Shown here: positions 34,200 to 43,311 of the stretch, in pieces
Position numbering within the stretch: position 1 is the first letter of the stretch
Layout: each line of letters opens with the position of its first letter
Assembly (NCBI GenBank): GCA_947331495.1
Contig: CAMZOI010000001.1
Span: 1 to 64,000 of the forward strand
Source of the DNA: Erythrobacteraceae bacterium Alg239-R51
Lineage (GTDB): Bacteria > Pseudomonadota > Alphaproteobacteria > Sphingomonadales > Sphingomonadaceae
Reading direction: 5' to 3'
DNA length: 64,000 bases
Program-made: the position numbers and the translations under genes
Notes under the pieces: model-generated
The model's database searches: none
What the model was told of the DNA's origin: nothing
The model's input: only the letters and a program-made list of their open reading frames with translations

Positions 34200-35977
34200 C
34201 GGACTCGCCAGACGCCCAGCGACGAATTTTCAAAGCCACTCAAGGGCTCGAGCCAGTCAGGCGTTTCCCTGCCCCTGAGCGTGGCGGCAAGCCCATCGGG
34301 TGCCGCCTCGGCGAACATCGCCGTTTCACTAATGTCCCGGCACAAGACGACATAATCCGCACTGCGAGCACGCACGATGCTCTCTGCTTCGTCCGGTGTG
34401 GCAAGCATGCCGGCGATCGTTTCGCGCATCGCCTGTTCGGCCCGGTGATGGCCGGTGGCGGCCACCGCATGCGGCGTGTGAAGCAGAATGGCAGGGCCGA
34501 CATCGAACTGCGCGAAAGCTGTGCCTGTCGGTACGGCTGCGAAGCGAGCAAGTATCTTCTTATCGCGGCAGGAGCTGTCCGTCACGCTACGCGCCGGCGC
34601 GGCTGCAGCGCCGACTGGCGTGGCCGGCTGGCGAGCGAGTAGCGGTGCGCTAGTCTGAATAATGATAGCGGGCATCACCGCTATGGCGAGGATCGCTAGC
34701 GCGACGACCTTTGCGACTGGCCTTTGAAGACTTTCGATTCGCTTCATGGCATGGGCGACAAGCCAGCCCAGCGGTATCGCGGCGATTACGCCAGCGAAGG
34801 CCATGCTACGCCAGACCAGCAGTGCCAGCACTGTCACCCCGACGAGCAAGAGAAGATAGTCGAACACCAGCCAGCGCCGTGCGCAACCGGTCCGACGCAA
34901 CATCAGCGCACAGGCGACCAGGGCCAGACAAAGCTGGATGACCGCCGGGACGGCAAGCGCAGGATCCTGTACCCAGATTGGCCGACCTTCGCCGACATTA
35001 AGATACCAGTAATCACGCACCAGCGGGTCGAGCGCACCGAACGGCATGCGCATGCAATCGGGAGCCACCGTACCGAAAAGAGTTAGGCCCGCGAGACCGG
35101 TCGCACCAAGTGCGGCAGCAATGAAACCAGGCGAGCAGCGATTGCTTCTTGTAGCGGCGAATGTGCCAGCCGCGACCACGATGAAGAAAGCAATATGCGC
35201 CGGGCCGATAGCATCGCAATAGCTTGAAAGATTGCCGGGTCCGAGTGTCGCGGCATACAGACCTGCAAGAGTCGCGGCCATAGCGAAGAGGAACCACGCC
35301 AGCCGCTCACCTTCCCAAGCCTCGCGCATCCAGCGCAGCGCGTAGATGGCAGCGAATATGGCTGCGACGGGCAGAGCTTCGAGCGAGATCGTCATGCCGA
35401 TCCCGAGCGCAATCCCCGAAACGATTCCCCCGAGGCGCACGTCGTGTGACAGGAAGCCGAGCAAAGCTACGGCAATTGCGGCTACCTGCCAGCCATGATG
35501 ATCGATCCGCGTCGGCTGAAGCTGGAACAGCACCGGTCCAAGCAGCCCCACGGACAGGGCAGCCAAGCCCGCGACGCGAAGGCCGAACAACCGACCTGCC
35601 GCAACGCCGACAGCAGCAACGACAACGCCGAGCGTCAGCAGTGGCACCACGACCAGCGCAGCCATCTCCGCATCCGGCTGTCCGACAAGCGGCGTAAGCA
35701 GCAACACCACGAGCGCGATCGGCGCATCGACCAGACGCGACCAGTGCATCAATGGTCCCGCAGCGGGATCGATGCGGTATTGGCGAAGATCGAACCAGGC
35801 CTGTCCGCCGATAAGATCGCGCACCTGGACCAGCCGCAACGCGTCGTCCCCGCGCAGGTTCAATTCGGCGAGGCGCGGCGCCGCCACTGCCAGCGCAATT
35901 GCGCTCAGCACCAGCCAGACAAGCAATAGGCGCTGTGCAATACCAGCCGGCTGGGTTCGCCCCGGCTCTACGTTCAT
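34157..35977 (-). CDS. GT-C/STT3-like membrane glycosyltransferase-type protein
   Basis: A 606-residue integral membrane protein with about 12-13 spans and a soluble C-terminal domain. The first loop contains NLRGDDALRLVQVRDLIGGQ and GPLMHWSRLVDAPIAL; the second has RIDHHGWQVAAIAV. A D-D pair in loop 1 and DHH in loop 2 resemble the acceptor and catalytic loops of STT3/AglB and other polyprenyl-phosphate-sugar glycosyltransferases. It likely transfers a sugar or glycan from a lipid carrier on the outer face of the inner membrane. It is the third gene of a coupled operon with a UGM-like flavoprotein and GtrA, so it probably modifies a surface glycan. Function inferred, not proven. Confidence 0.7.
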   Translation of the reverse strand: MNVEPGRTQPAGIAQRLLLVWLVLSAIALAVAAPRLAELNLRGDDALRLVQVRDLIGGQAWFDLRQYRIDPAAGPLMHWSRLVDAPIALVVLLLTPLVGQPDAEMAALVVVPLLTLGVVVAAVGVAAGRLFGLRVAGLAALSVGLLGPVLFQLQPTRIDHHGWQVAAIAVALLGFLSHDVRLGGIVSGIALGIGMTISLEALPVAAIFAAIYALRWMREAWEGERLAWFLFAMAATLAGLYAATLGPGNLSSYCDAIGPAHIAFFIVVAAGTFAATRSNRCSPGFIAAALGATGLAGLTLFGTVAPDCMRMPFGALDPLVRDYWYLNVGEGRPIWVQDPALAVPAVIQLCLALVACALMLRRTGCARRWLVFDYLLLLVGVTVLALLVWRSMAFAGVIAAIPLGWLVAHAMKRIESLQRPVAKVVALAILAIAVMPAIIIQTSAPLLARQPATPVGAAAAPARSVTDSSCRDKKILARFAAVPTGTAFAQFDVGPAILLHTPHAVAATGHHRAEQAMRETIAGMLATPDEAESIVRARSADYVVLCRDISETAMFAEAAPDGLAATLRGRETPDWLEPLSGFENSSLGVWRVRQAARKSIATPLMQ

Positions 35978-36390
35978 CCCGCGATCCGGCGACTGAAAAC
36001 GATCTGGCTCCGCAACAGCCAGGTTGCCAAGAAACTCACTCCGATCGCGACCAGTTTCGCAAGGCGCGGATCGAGCGCCAAAGACTCGGCAATGGCAACG
36101 ATCGTCGTGGTCAACCCAAGGCCGATCAGCGCCGACAACACGAACAGCCCCTTCTGCCAGTTACGAGCCGCTCCGCCAACGGCCACGTTTGCGACGAAAA
36201 CCGCGCGGCTCGACAGCAGCCAGTGGGCAACGATCCCCAGCACGTATCCAGCGACCGACGCCGGAACAGCCTGCGCACCGCCGGACAGCAAGGCGAGGAA
36301 GGTACCCACATCGACCGCCAACGCACCTGCGCTTGCCAACAGGTAGCGTACGAAACGAATGTCGCCCAGTCGAACCCTCGTCAGGTTCAT
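35974..36390 (-). CDS. GtrA family membrane protein
   Basis: A 138-residue protein with four membrane spans and the GtrA signature start IRFVRYLLASAGALAVDVGTF. The family includes putative flippases of undecaprenyl-phosphate-linked sugars and partners of glycosyltransferases in O-antigen and arabinogalactan systems. Its start overlaps the UGM-like gene's stop by one base (TGATG). Its stop overlaps the GT-C gene's start by four (ATGA). The three proteins are therefore made together and presumably act in one glycan pathway. Confidence 0.88.
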   Translation of the reverse strand: MNLTRVRLGDIRFVRYLLASAGALAVDVGTFLALLSGGAQAVPASVAGYVLGIVAHWLLSSRAVFVANVAVGGAARNWQKGLFVLSALIGLGLTTTIVAIAESLALDPRLAKLVAIGVSFLATWLLRSQIVFSRRIAG

Positions 36391-37970
36391 CAGGCGGCCT
36401 TCGAACTCGGCTTGGCGCGCTGCGGAACGTCACGAACAGAAGCGAGAGCAGCGGCCTGATCCGCGCTGACCGGAATGGCGTCGCGAGAAGGCAGGACCCT
36501 TTCCTCACCCTCGTCCCCCGCCTCGTGATATTCGGCATCCTCATTGACGCACCAGATGTCGTAGTGCCGTTCGCCTGCCACGATGTTCTCGACCGTCAGC
36601 ATGGCGGTCATCATCGCATGGTCCTGATTGTTGTAACGATGCATCCCATTGCGCCCGACGAGGTGCAGGGAAGGATGCTTTGCTTCAAGCTCACTGCGCA
36701 TGGCCTCGACATTCGCGGCGTAATGCTCGTCATAGACCGGATAGGCCTTTTCCTGCCGGACCACCGCGCCGCCCTTGACCTTGCTTCGCTCGACGAGCCC
36801 GAGAATCTCCATTTCATCCGTCGCAAGACTTACGAGTTCGTCGTCTGTCATCGACCACAGGCCGTCACCTTCGAAACAGAAATATTCCAAGCCGACGCAG
36901 GCCATGTCGACTTCCGGCACCATCTCGGGCGACCAGCTGCGGAAGTTCTGGACGCGGCCGACCTTCACCTTGCTATCGTGGATGTAGATCCAGTTGTCGG
37001 GGAAGAGATCCTCGCCCTCGACCATCAGGGCGACGGTAAGGAAGTCACGGTATTTGAGATCGTTCGCCTGCAATGTTGTTTCGGGCAGCGGGTGAAGACG
37101 CTTCGCCAGTTCGCGCATCGGCGCGGAGCTGACGGCATGGGCAGCCTCGACGATCACTTCCCCGTCCGGACCTTCGGCGCACATTCGCCAGCCGCCCTGA
37201 CCGTTACTGGCGAGCTGCTTGAGCCCATGGCCCATGAGCACCTGCCCCTGACCGGTCGCGCAAATCTTGTCGCGCGCCGCGTCCCACATCATGCCCGGGC
37301 CAAGGCGCGGGTAGCGGAACGTCTCGAGCAACGTCTTGGTCGCCATTCCGTCATTGGGCTTCCTGTTGACACCGAGCGAGCGCTTGAGGCCGTCGACCAC
37401 CGCGCCCCACAGCGACAGTCCCTTGATGCGCTGTGCTGCCCAATCCGCGCTCATTTCGTCGCAGGGCATGCCCCAGACTTTCTCCGTGTAGGTCTTGAAG
37501 AATATCGAGTAGAGCTTTTCGCCGAACTGGTTGACAGTCCAGTCCTCGAAACTTTTCACCTCCCTGCGGGGAAATACCTTGTAGCGCAGATAGCTCGTCA
37601 TGCAGATGACGGAGCGGGCGATGCCCAGATTCCACAGGGCTTCGAAGGCTCGTAATGGATAACTGTAGAACTTGCCTTCGTAATAGATGCGGCTCATCCG
37701 CGGGCGCTGGATGAAGTCTTCCTCGCCAAGTATTTCGTCCCACAGGTCGACTACCTGTCGGCTTTTGGAGAAGAAACGATGTCCGCCAATATCGAACCGA
37801 TAGCCGGCATGTTCGACCGTGCGGCTGATACCGCCTACATAGGTCGCATCCTTCTCGATGATCGCCACTGACCTGCCCTGCTTCGTCAGCAGATATCCTG
37901 CGGTAAGTCCAGCCGGCCCCGCACCTATGATCGCAACATCGACGCTGAGCGTGCTGGCTGTAGTGGTCAT
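36390..37970 (-). CDS. FAD-dependent oxidoreductase of the UDP-galactopyranose-mutase/PPOX-like fold
   Basis: A 526-residue flavoprotein. DVAIIGAGPAGLTAGYLLTK is the FAD-binding Rossmann motif. GYRFDIGGHRFFSKSRQVVD and GMHRYNNQDHAMMTAM correspond to the conserved flavin loops of UDP-galactopyranose mutase-like and protoporphyrinogen-oxidase-like proteins. Given the coupled GtrA and GT-C genes, a role in making or modifying a lipid-linked sugar is likely, but true mutase activity cannot be claimed. It is the first gene of the operon; the PilZ gene ends 84 bases upstream. Confidence 0.85.
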   Translation of the reverse strand: MTTTASTLSVDVAIIGAGPAGLTAGYLLTKQGRSVAIIEKDATYVGGISRTVEHAGYRFDIGGHRFFSKSRQVVDLWDEILGEEDFIQRPRMSRIYYEGKFYSYPLRAFEALWNLGIARSVICMTSYLRYKVFPRREVKSFEDWTVNQFGEKLYSIFFKTYTEKVWGMPCDEMSADWAAQRIKGLSLWGAVVDGLKRSLGVNRKPNDGMATKTLLETFRYPRLGPGMMWDAARDKICATGQGQVLMGHGLKQLASNGQGGWRMCAEGPDGEVIVEAAHAVSSAPMRELAKRLHPLPETTLQANDLKYRDFLTVALMVEGEDLFPDNWIYIHDSKVKVGRVQNFRSWSPEMVPEVDMACVGLEYFCFEGDGLWSMTDDELVSLATDEMEILGLVERSKVKGGAVVRQEKAYPVYDEHYAANVEAMRSELEAKHPSLHLVGRNGMHRYNNQDHAMMTAMLTVENIVAGERHYDIWCVNEDAEYHEAGDEGEERVLPSRDAIPVSADQAAALASVRDVPQRAKPSSKAA

Positions 37971-38054
37971 GCAATTCCCCGCTTGTTGTCTCGGCGGGTG
38001 TGAAGGAAATTGGTTAGGAGATGATTAAACCGGTCGTGCCACCCGGTACGCGGG

Positions 38055-38708
38055 TCAGTCCGGTTCGTCCTGCAGCAATGACGGGCACTGGACCTGTGCG
38101 GCCAACAGAGCGAACTCGCGGAGGCTGAACGTGTTGTCGAACACCAGCCCGTACTGACCGTTCTTGCGCCAGCGCACCTTGCAGCGTGTCTCGGAAAAAA
38201 CCGGGCTTTCCACGCGTACCGTCTGATCGATGGCCAGCAATTGGCGGCAGTCGATCCGCGCACCTTGCTGCGAAAGGTTAAGCGTAACGCACTCGAAGCG
38301 CCCGGCCAGCGCCGTTAGGGTGAGAGGAACTGCAAGATGCAAGCGCAACTGGCGCTTAGGATACTCCCAGTTTTCCTGGACCAGATGCTCTACCGCTATC
38401 GGTCGATGAAAAGCATAGCTGGCATCATATCCCGATTTACGCACTTGGCGCATCTCGTAGCTGGCACCATTCTGAAGCTCGAGGGCAACCGTGTGGTCCG
38501 TCGGCAGGCGATGGAAAGTGCGCAAACTTACGCCCGTGGCGGAAACATCGCGGACGACGCAGATGAATTCGCCTTGTCCGCAAACAAGCTTTGCCGCACG
38601 AATGAGTGAGGTAAAACGCGGAGCCCCGCGAACATTGCCGACCTCGTTCGACATATCCGCTTCCGAAATTCGTCCCGTAAAGGCGTTCATCGCGTCTGCT
38701 TCCCCCAT
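38055..38708 (-). CDS. tandem PilZ domain protein (c-di-GMP receptor candidate)
   Basis: A 217-residue soluble protein with two PilZ-like halves. The first (residues ~35-105) contains RAAKLVCGQGEFICVVRDVS and a D-x-S-x-x-G motif (DVSATGVSL). The second (~115-200) contains KRQLRLHLAVPLTL followed by NLSQQGARID, which keeps an N-x-S-x-x-G motif. The RxxxR motif is partly present in the second half only (YPKRQLRLHL). Such proteins bind c-di-GMP and adjust motility or exopolysaccharide. Start uncertain: 38708, 38690 and 38654 are in frame. It ends 84 bases before the glycan operon, so a link with that operon is possible. Confidence 0.82.
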   Translation of the reverse strand: MGEADAMNAFTGRISEADMSNEVGNVRGAPRFTSLIRAAKLVCGQGEFICVVRDVSATGVSLRTFHRLPTDHTVALELQNGASYEMRQVRKSGYDASYAFHRPIAVEHLVQENWEYPKRQLRLHLAVPLTLTALAGRFECVTLNLSQQGARIDCRQLLAIDQTVRVESPVFSETRCKVRWRKNGQYGLVFDNTFSLREFALLAAQVQCPSLLQDEPD

Positions 38709-38873
38709 AAATGCCTACCGATGTGCGCGACCGATTTGCATGTGATGGACCAACACCCGTTCGATTATAGTCGATGGACACTTACGGGTTAATACGAAGC
38801 TAAAACTGGTCCGACGATTGTAAGCTCGCCCGACACCTTGCCGTGCGTGTCTGTCAGCGAACTGGCAGGCGCT

Positions 38874-38958
38874 TGGTACGGGTGACTGGACTCGAACCAG
38901 CACGTCCAAAGGACAGGGGATTTTAAGTCCCCGGCGTCTACCATTCCGCCACACCCGC
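38874..38958 (-). tRNA. tRNA-Leu (anticodon TAA)
   Basis: 85 bases including an encoded CCA. Acceptor GCGGGTG pairs with CACCCGT, anticodon loop holds TAA (ACTTAAAA), a long variable arm is present as expected for leucine, and the T-arm GGTTCGAGTCC is intact. The discriminator base is A, as required for tRNA-Leu. Confidence 0.97.
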
Positions 38959-39021
38959 TTGCTGTTGCGCGTGCCTAGAAGGTTGCGCGCGACCTCGCAA
39001 TCTGTGGTTTGGAACCTGCCT

Positions 39022-39303
39022 TTAGTTTTCGTTCAGGCGGCGACGCATGTCCTTGCCAGGCTTGAAATAGGGGACTCTCTTCGCGGGAACGTCGACAGCC
39101 TCGCCAGTGCGAGGATTGCGGCCCTTGCGCGCGTCGCGTTCACGGGTCGAGAACGCGCCGAAACCGCGCAGTTCCACTCGCCCGCCCTCTGCCAGCCGTT
39201 CTGCAATTTCCTCGAAGAAAATGTCGACAATCCGCTCGACCTCCTCGGGACGCAGATCGGGATTGTCCTGGACCAGTTCGGCAAGAAGTTCGGACCGGAT
39301 CAT
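39022..39303 (-). CDS. ihfB: integration host factor subunit beta
   Basis: A 93-residue DNA-bending protein of the HU/IHF family. [20 protein letters not shown] and [20 protein letters not shown] form the beta-arm region with the intercalating Pro (GRNPRTG). The long [12 protein letters not shown] helix start and the beta subunit's characteristic end [10 protein letters not shown] match IhfB rather than HU. It works as a heterodimer with IhfA, not in the window. ATG 39303 follows GGGGGAG. The gene lies 64 bases from tRNA-Leu. Confidence 0.95.
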   Translation of the reverse strand: MIRSELLAELVQDNPDLRPEEVERIVDIFFEEIAERLAEGGRVELRGFGAFSTRERDARKGRNPRTGEAVDVPAKRVPYFKPGKDMRRRLNEN

Positions 39304-39457
39304 AATGTACTCCCCCGCGGTCCCGGTTTGGTCAGGATCGCCCGATAAACAGTGCTGTGCTACGTCTGACCGCGGCAGCATCGCGCGGACCGTCGCAACA
39401 TAACGACGAATGGCGAAATTTGCAAAAAGAATAACATTTGTGAATTGTTCGGCCGGA

Positions 39458-39799
39458 TCAGGCGTTGGCAAGCAACTCTGCCGGCGCGATGCCGAGACGA
39501 TCCATTCGCGCGCGAATTTCCGGCCATTCGCGGTCGAGAAACTGCTTGCGTTCGCTTGCCCGCAGCCGCTCTGCCGCACCTTCGACGACATACATCCCGA
39601 CGCCGCGCTGCACCTCGACCAGGCCATCGTTCTGGAACTGCTGGTAAGCCTTGGCGACCGTCAGCGGATTGGCCCCCTGTTCGGCAGCGAGCGCACGGAC
39701 CGACGGCAGCATCTCGCCTTCGCGATATCGCCGGTCGATGATCGCGGCGGCAATCATGTCGCGCAGCTTGAGATAGACCGGCTTCGACTGGTTGTTCAT
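39458..39799 (-). CDS. GntR family regulator, YtrA-like short subgroup
   Basis: A 113-residue DNA-binding protein. The winged-helix GntR domain is at the N-terminus ([20 protein letters not shown] then [20 protein letters not shown] and [17 protein letters not shown]). The tail of about 40 residues has no effector-binding domain, which defines the YtrA-like subgroup. Such regulators typically control ABC transporters or membrane genes through a short operator. The ATG at 39799 is used: it has a GGGGAAA upstream. It diverges from the POT transporter gene; the 220 bases between could hold the shared promoter. Control of that transporter is plausible but unproven. Confidence 0.9.
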   Translation of the reverse strand: MNNQSKPVYLKLRDMIAAAIIDRRYREGEMLPSVRALAAEQGANPLTVAKAYQQFQNDGLVEVQRGVGMYVVEGAAERLRASERKQFLDREWPEIRARMDRLGIAPAELLANA

Positions 39800-40020
39800 G
39801 GCGTTTCCCCGACAGGACTGCGTCAGTGCCATAATACACCGCGTCGCGCAAGGTTCCCGGACTACTTAGCGCTTGCCAGTGGGGTTCATCACGCGGCAAT
39901 GTGGTCGCGCCTGTAACTAATGCTTCACATGGGCGATGAAACCGTTAGGGTGCGCGCAATTTTGGGGAGGAGGTCGCGTTGCAACGCGAAGCTCCGGATA
40001 ATTAGGGACACCGGATTTTC

Positions 40021-41886
40021 ATGGTCGAAGGTCTTCTTTTCACGTTCGGCTCCGCATTCGAGATGTGGGCCTTTCGGATCGCTGTATTTGCGCTGATTTC
40101 CTTCCTTGTCGGCGGCGTCGTGCTGATCACCCGTCCGCAGGCGGAAGTGATCGGACACCCCAAGGGTCTGTTCCTGTTGTTCATGGCCGAGATGTGGGAG
40201 CGTTTTTCCTACTACGGCATGCGCGCCCTGCTGATCTTCTACCTGGTCCAGCACTGGTTGTTTTCCGACAGCGAGGCCTCGATCATCTATGGCGCCTACA
40301 CCGCGCTCGTCTACATCACTCCGGTCGTTGGCGGCTATCTGGCGGACCAGTATATCGGGCAGCGAAAGGCTGTGCTGTTCGGCGCTGTTCTGCTGACTTT
40401 CGGCCACTTCTTCATGGCCTTCGAAGGTGGCGGTGGCCAGGACGATCCGATCATCAATGTCTTCTGGCTGGCTCTTGCCCTCATCATCGTGGGCTCAGGC
40501 TTCCTCAAGGCGAATATTTCGGTGATCGTCGGCCAGCTTTACGCCCGGACGGACGTCCGCCGCGACCCGGCCTACACCATCTTCTACATGGGCATCAATG
40601 TCGGCGCGGCGACCGCGTCGATCATCTGCGGCTATCTCGGCCAGACCTATGGCTGGCAGTACGGCTTCGGACTTGCCGGCTTCGGCATGCTGATCGGTCT
40701 CGTGTTCTTCGTCATCGGCAAACCGCTCTTGCTCGGCAAGGGCGAGCCCAAGGATCCCGCAAAGATCAAGGGCGGCAAGGAATGGGGCATTTACGGCGCC
40801 GGTTTGGCCATGGTCCTGCTGTGCTGGGCTGCTATCCAGTACCAGGAGCTTGTCGGCACCGTCCTTGGCGCATTCGGCGGTGCCCTGGTTGCCTACGTTC
40901 TCGCTATCGTGACTTTCAAGTTGGCTTATGGATCTTGGAAGGCCGCACCGCAGGGCCCCTTCATGACGTATATGGCGGCTGCAGTCGTGATGATTGTCGG
41001 TATTGTTCTTGCTGCACTTGGCAACGAACCCATGATTTATGTTGCACTGGGGGGTCTCGCTGTCCTCGTTGCCGTCCTAATCCAGCAGTCGATCGCCAAG
41101 GCCTTTGACGAGCGAGATCGCATCTTCGCGGCCATGTTCCTGATCCTGACCTCGATCGTCTTCTGGGCGCTGTTCGAGCAGGCGGGCTCTTCCCTCAACC
41201 TCTTCACCGATCGTCATGTCGACACGCAGGGCGTCAACGCATCGATGTTCCAGTCGATCAACGCGATCTACATTGTGCTGCTCGCACCGATCTTCGCGAT
41301 GCTGTGGCAGGGGTTGGCGCGAAAGGGCAAGGAACCCTCGACGCCGCTCAAGTTCGGTCTTGCCGTTATCCAGGTCGGTCTCGGTTTCCTCGTCCTCGTC
41401 TGGGGCGCGGAAAGCGTTGGGATCACCGTGCCGACGCCGGTCATCTTCATCTTCCTGATCTATCTGCTGCACACCACCGGTGAGCTCTGCCTAAGTCCTG
41501 TGGGCCTCTCGGCAATGAATCGCCTGAGCCCGACCCAGATCGCCTCACTCGTCATGGGCACCTGGTTCTTCGCCTCCGCGACGGGCAACTTTGCCGCTGG
41601 CTTGATCGCGGCTGCGACCGGCGCCGAGGGCGTTGGCGAGGAAGCTGGCAAGCAGGTTGTGCTCGATGTCTATTCGACTGTCGGCTGGTATGCGGTCGCA
41701 ATAGGTGTCAGCGTCATGGTCATCAGCCCGCTTATCAAGAAGCTGATGCATCTCGACACGATTCGCGACGACAATGTCGGCGACGACCTCGAAGGTCAGG
41801 CTGGCGCCGGTCTGGAAGCGCAGGAAGCCGGCATGCACCCGTCCACCAATCCGCAAGTGCCGGGCAAGCACGAAGAAAACCGCTAG
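40021..41886 (+). CDS. proton-dependent oligopeptide transporter (POT/PTR family)
   Basis: A 621-residue inner-membrane symporter with about 14 spans. The POT proton-coupling motif ExxER is present in MAEMWERFSYYGMRALL, and the PTR2 signature GGYLADQYIGQRKAVLFGA follows span 2. The N-terminus (residues 1-40) holds one extra hydrophobic segment before the transporter core. The C-terminal tail is polar (GDDLEGQAGAGLEAQEAGMH). It imports di- and tripeptides. A strong terminator follows, and the downstream amidohydrolases could act on imported or secreted products, but that is speculative. Confidence 0.94.
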   Translation: MVEGLLFTFGSAFEMWAFRIAVFALISFLVGGVVLITRPQAEVIGHPKGLFLLFMAEMWERFSYYGMRALLIFYLVQHWLFSDSEASIIYGAYTALVYITPVVGGYLADQYIGQRKAVLFGAVLLTFGHFFMAFEGGGGQDDPIINVFWLALALIIVGSGFLKANISVIVGQLYARTDVRRDPAYTIFYMGINVGAATASIICGYLGQTYGWQYGFGLAGFGMLIGLVFFVIGKPLLLGKGEPKDPAKIKGGKEWGIYGAGLAMVLLCWAAIQYQELVGTVLGAFGGALVAYVLAIVTFKLAYGSWKAAPQGPFMTYMAAAVVMIVGIVLAALGNEPMIYVALGGLAVLVAVLIQQSIAKAFDERDRIFAAMFLILTSIVFWALFEQAGSSLNLFTDRHVDTQGVNASMFQSINAIYIVLLAPIFAMLWQGLARKGKEPSTPLKFGLAVIQVGLGFLVLVWGAESVGITVPTPVIFIFLIYLLHTTGELCLSPVGLSAMNRLSPTQIASLVMGTWFFASATGNFAAGLIAAATGAEGVGEEAGKQVVLDVYSTVGWYAVAIGVSVMVISPLIKKLMHLDTIRDDNVGDDLEGQAGAGLEAQEAGMHPSTNPQVPGKHEENR

Positions 41887-41898
41887 ATTTCTCTTACC

Positions 41899-41928
41899 GG
41901 GCCGGGGCATATCGCACCGGCCCTTTTT
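41899..41928 (+). terminator. rho-independent terminator after the POT transporter gene
   Basis: GGGCCGG (41899-41905) and CCGGCCC (41917-41923) make a 7-bp GC stem over an 11-base loop, followed by five T (41924-41928). It starts 12 bases past the POT stop codon. Confidence 0.9.
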
Positions 41929-41946
41929 CTTCGATACGGGAATCGA

Positions 41947-43311
41947 ATGACACTGATGAAACCGATACTGGCTTGCGTTGCGGCGCTCTCGCTCGCCGCC
42001 TGCGCCACCTCTTCAGATAGCGACCGCACCGGAACTTCGCGCAGCTCATCCGAAATCGCCACGCCCTATGCCTCGACATACGAACGCTACCCCGGACGCC
42101 CTACCGCGCTCGTCGGCGCGACAGTCTTCGACGGCGCGGGCAATCGCATCGACAACGGCACCGTGCTGTTCCGCGATGGCGAAGTCGTAGCTGTCGGGGA
42201 CGCTTCCCTCGAAACCGAGGGATACGACCGAATCGACGGCAGCGGCAAATTCGTGACGCCGGGCATCATCGACATCCACTCGCACTTGGGCGATTACCCG
42301 ACGCCTTCGGTAGACGCGCATTCCGACGGCAACGAAGCGACCAGCCCGACCACGCCAGAAGTCTGGGCCGAACATTCTGTCTGGCCGCAGGATCCCGGCT
42401 TCACCCGCGCGCTGGCGAATGGCGGCGTGACCAGCCTGCAGATCCTGCCCGGCTCGGCAAATCTCATGGGCGGACGCTCGGCGACACTGAAAAACGTGCC
42501 TGCGCGCACGGTGCAGGCCATGAAATTTCCCGGCGCGCCTTATGGCTTCAAGATGGCCTGCGGCGAAAACCCCAAGCGCGTCTATGGCAACAAGGGCCGG
42601 ATGCCTTCCACCCGCATGGGAAACTTTGCGGTCAACCGCCAGACCTGGTTCGACGCGAAAGCCTATGATGGCGAGAAGCGCGACTTGGCCAAGGAGACGC
42701 TGAAAGGCGTTCTCGACGGCGATATCCTGGTACACAATCACTGCTATCGCGCCGACGAAATGGCCTTCGTCATGGATATGGCCAAGGAGATGGGGTACAA
42801 GGTCTCTGCCTTCCACCACGCGGTAGAAGCGTACAAGATTGGCGATCTGCTGCGCGAAAACGACGTGTGCAGCGCGATCTGGGCCGACTGGTACGGCTTC
42901 AAGATGGAAGCCTATGACGGTATTCTGGAAAATGCTGCTTTTCTCCAGCGCGAAAATGCCTGCGTCGTTATTCATTCGGACGATGCGAACGGCATCCAGC
43001 GGCTGAACCAGGAGGCTGCCAAGGCGCAGGCCGCTGGGCGCCGCGTCGGAATCGAGATCGACGATGCGCAAGTGATCCGTTGGATCACGCTCAACCCGGC
43101 CAAGGCGATGGGCATCGATGCCATGACCGGCAGCCTCGAACCTGGCAAGATGGCCGATCTGGTATTGTGGAACGGCGATCCTCTTTCGGTCTACTCCCGA
43201 CCCGAAAAGGTGTGGGTCGACGGGGCTCTGTTGTTCGATTCATCGAACCCGGAATTGCGACCGGTGAGCGATTTCGAGCTTGGCCAACCGGGTGAAGGAG
43301 ACGTGAAATGA
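41947..43311 (+). CDS. secreted amidohydrolase family metalloenzyme, predicted lipoprotein
   Basis: A 454-residue protein. MTLMKPILACVAALSLAAC is a lipoprotein signal ending in the lipid-modified Cys. The fold is an imidazolonepropionase/dihydroorotase-like amidohydrolase barrel: GKFVTPGIIDIHSHLG holds the HxH pair, ILVHNHCYRADEM and SAFHHAVEAYKIG hold the next histidines, and CVVIHSDDANGIQ the conserved Asp. The metal site therefore looks complete. It probably hydrolyses a cyclic imide, dipeptide or similar compound at the cell surface. Its stop overlaps the next gene (ATGA), a second amidohydrolase that has lost these ligands. Confidence 0.9.
   Translation: MTLMKPILACVAALSLAACATSSDSDRTGTSRSSSEIATPYASTYERYPGRPTALVGATVFDGAGNRIDNGTVLFRDGEVVAVGDASLETEGYDRIDGSGKFVTPGIIDIHSHLGDYPTPSVDAHSDGNEATSPTTPEVWAEHSVWPQDPGFTRALANGGVTSLQILPGSANLMGGRSATLKNVPARTVQAMKFPGAPYGFKMACGENPKRVYGNKGRMPSTRMGNFAVNRQTWFDAKAYDGEKRDLAKETLKGVLDGDILVHNHCYRADEMAFVMDMAKEMGYKVSAFHHAVEAYKIGDLLRENDVCSAIWADWYGFKMEAYDGILENAAFLQRENACVVIHSDDANGIQRLNQEAAKAQAAGRRVGIEIDDAQVIRWITLNPAKAMGIDAMTGSLEPGKMADLVLWNGDPLSVYSRPEKVWVDGALLFDSSNPELRPVSDFELGQPGEGDVK

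Noticed and set aside
36024..37655. 543-codon plus-strand frame opposite the GtrA and flavoprotein genes
   Set aside because: Crosses two well-supported minus-strand genes and has no family features.
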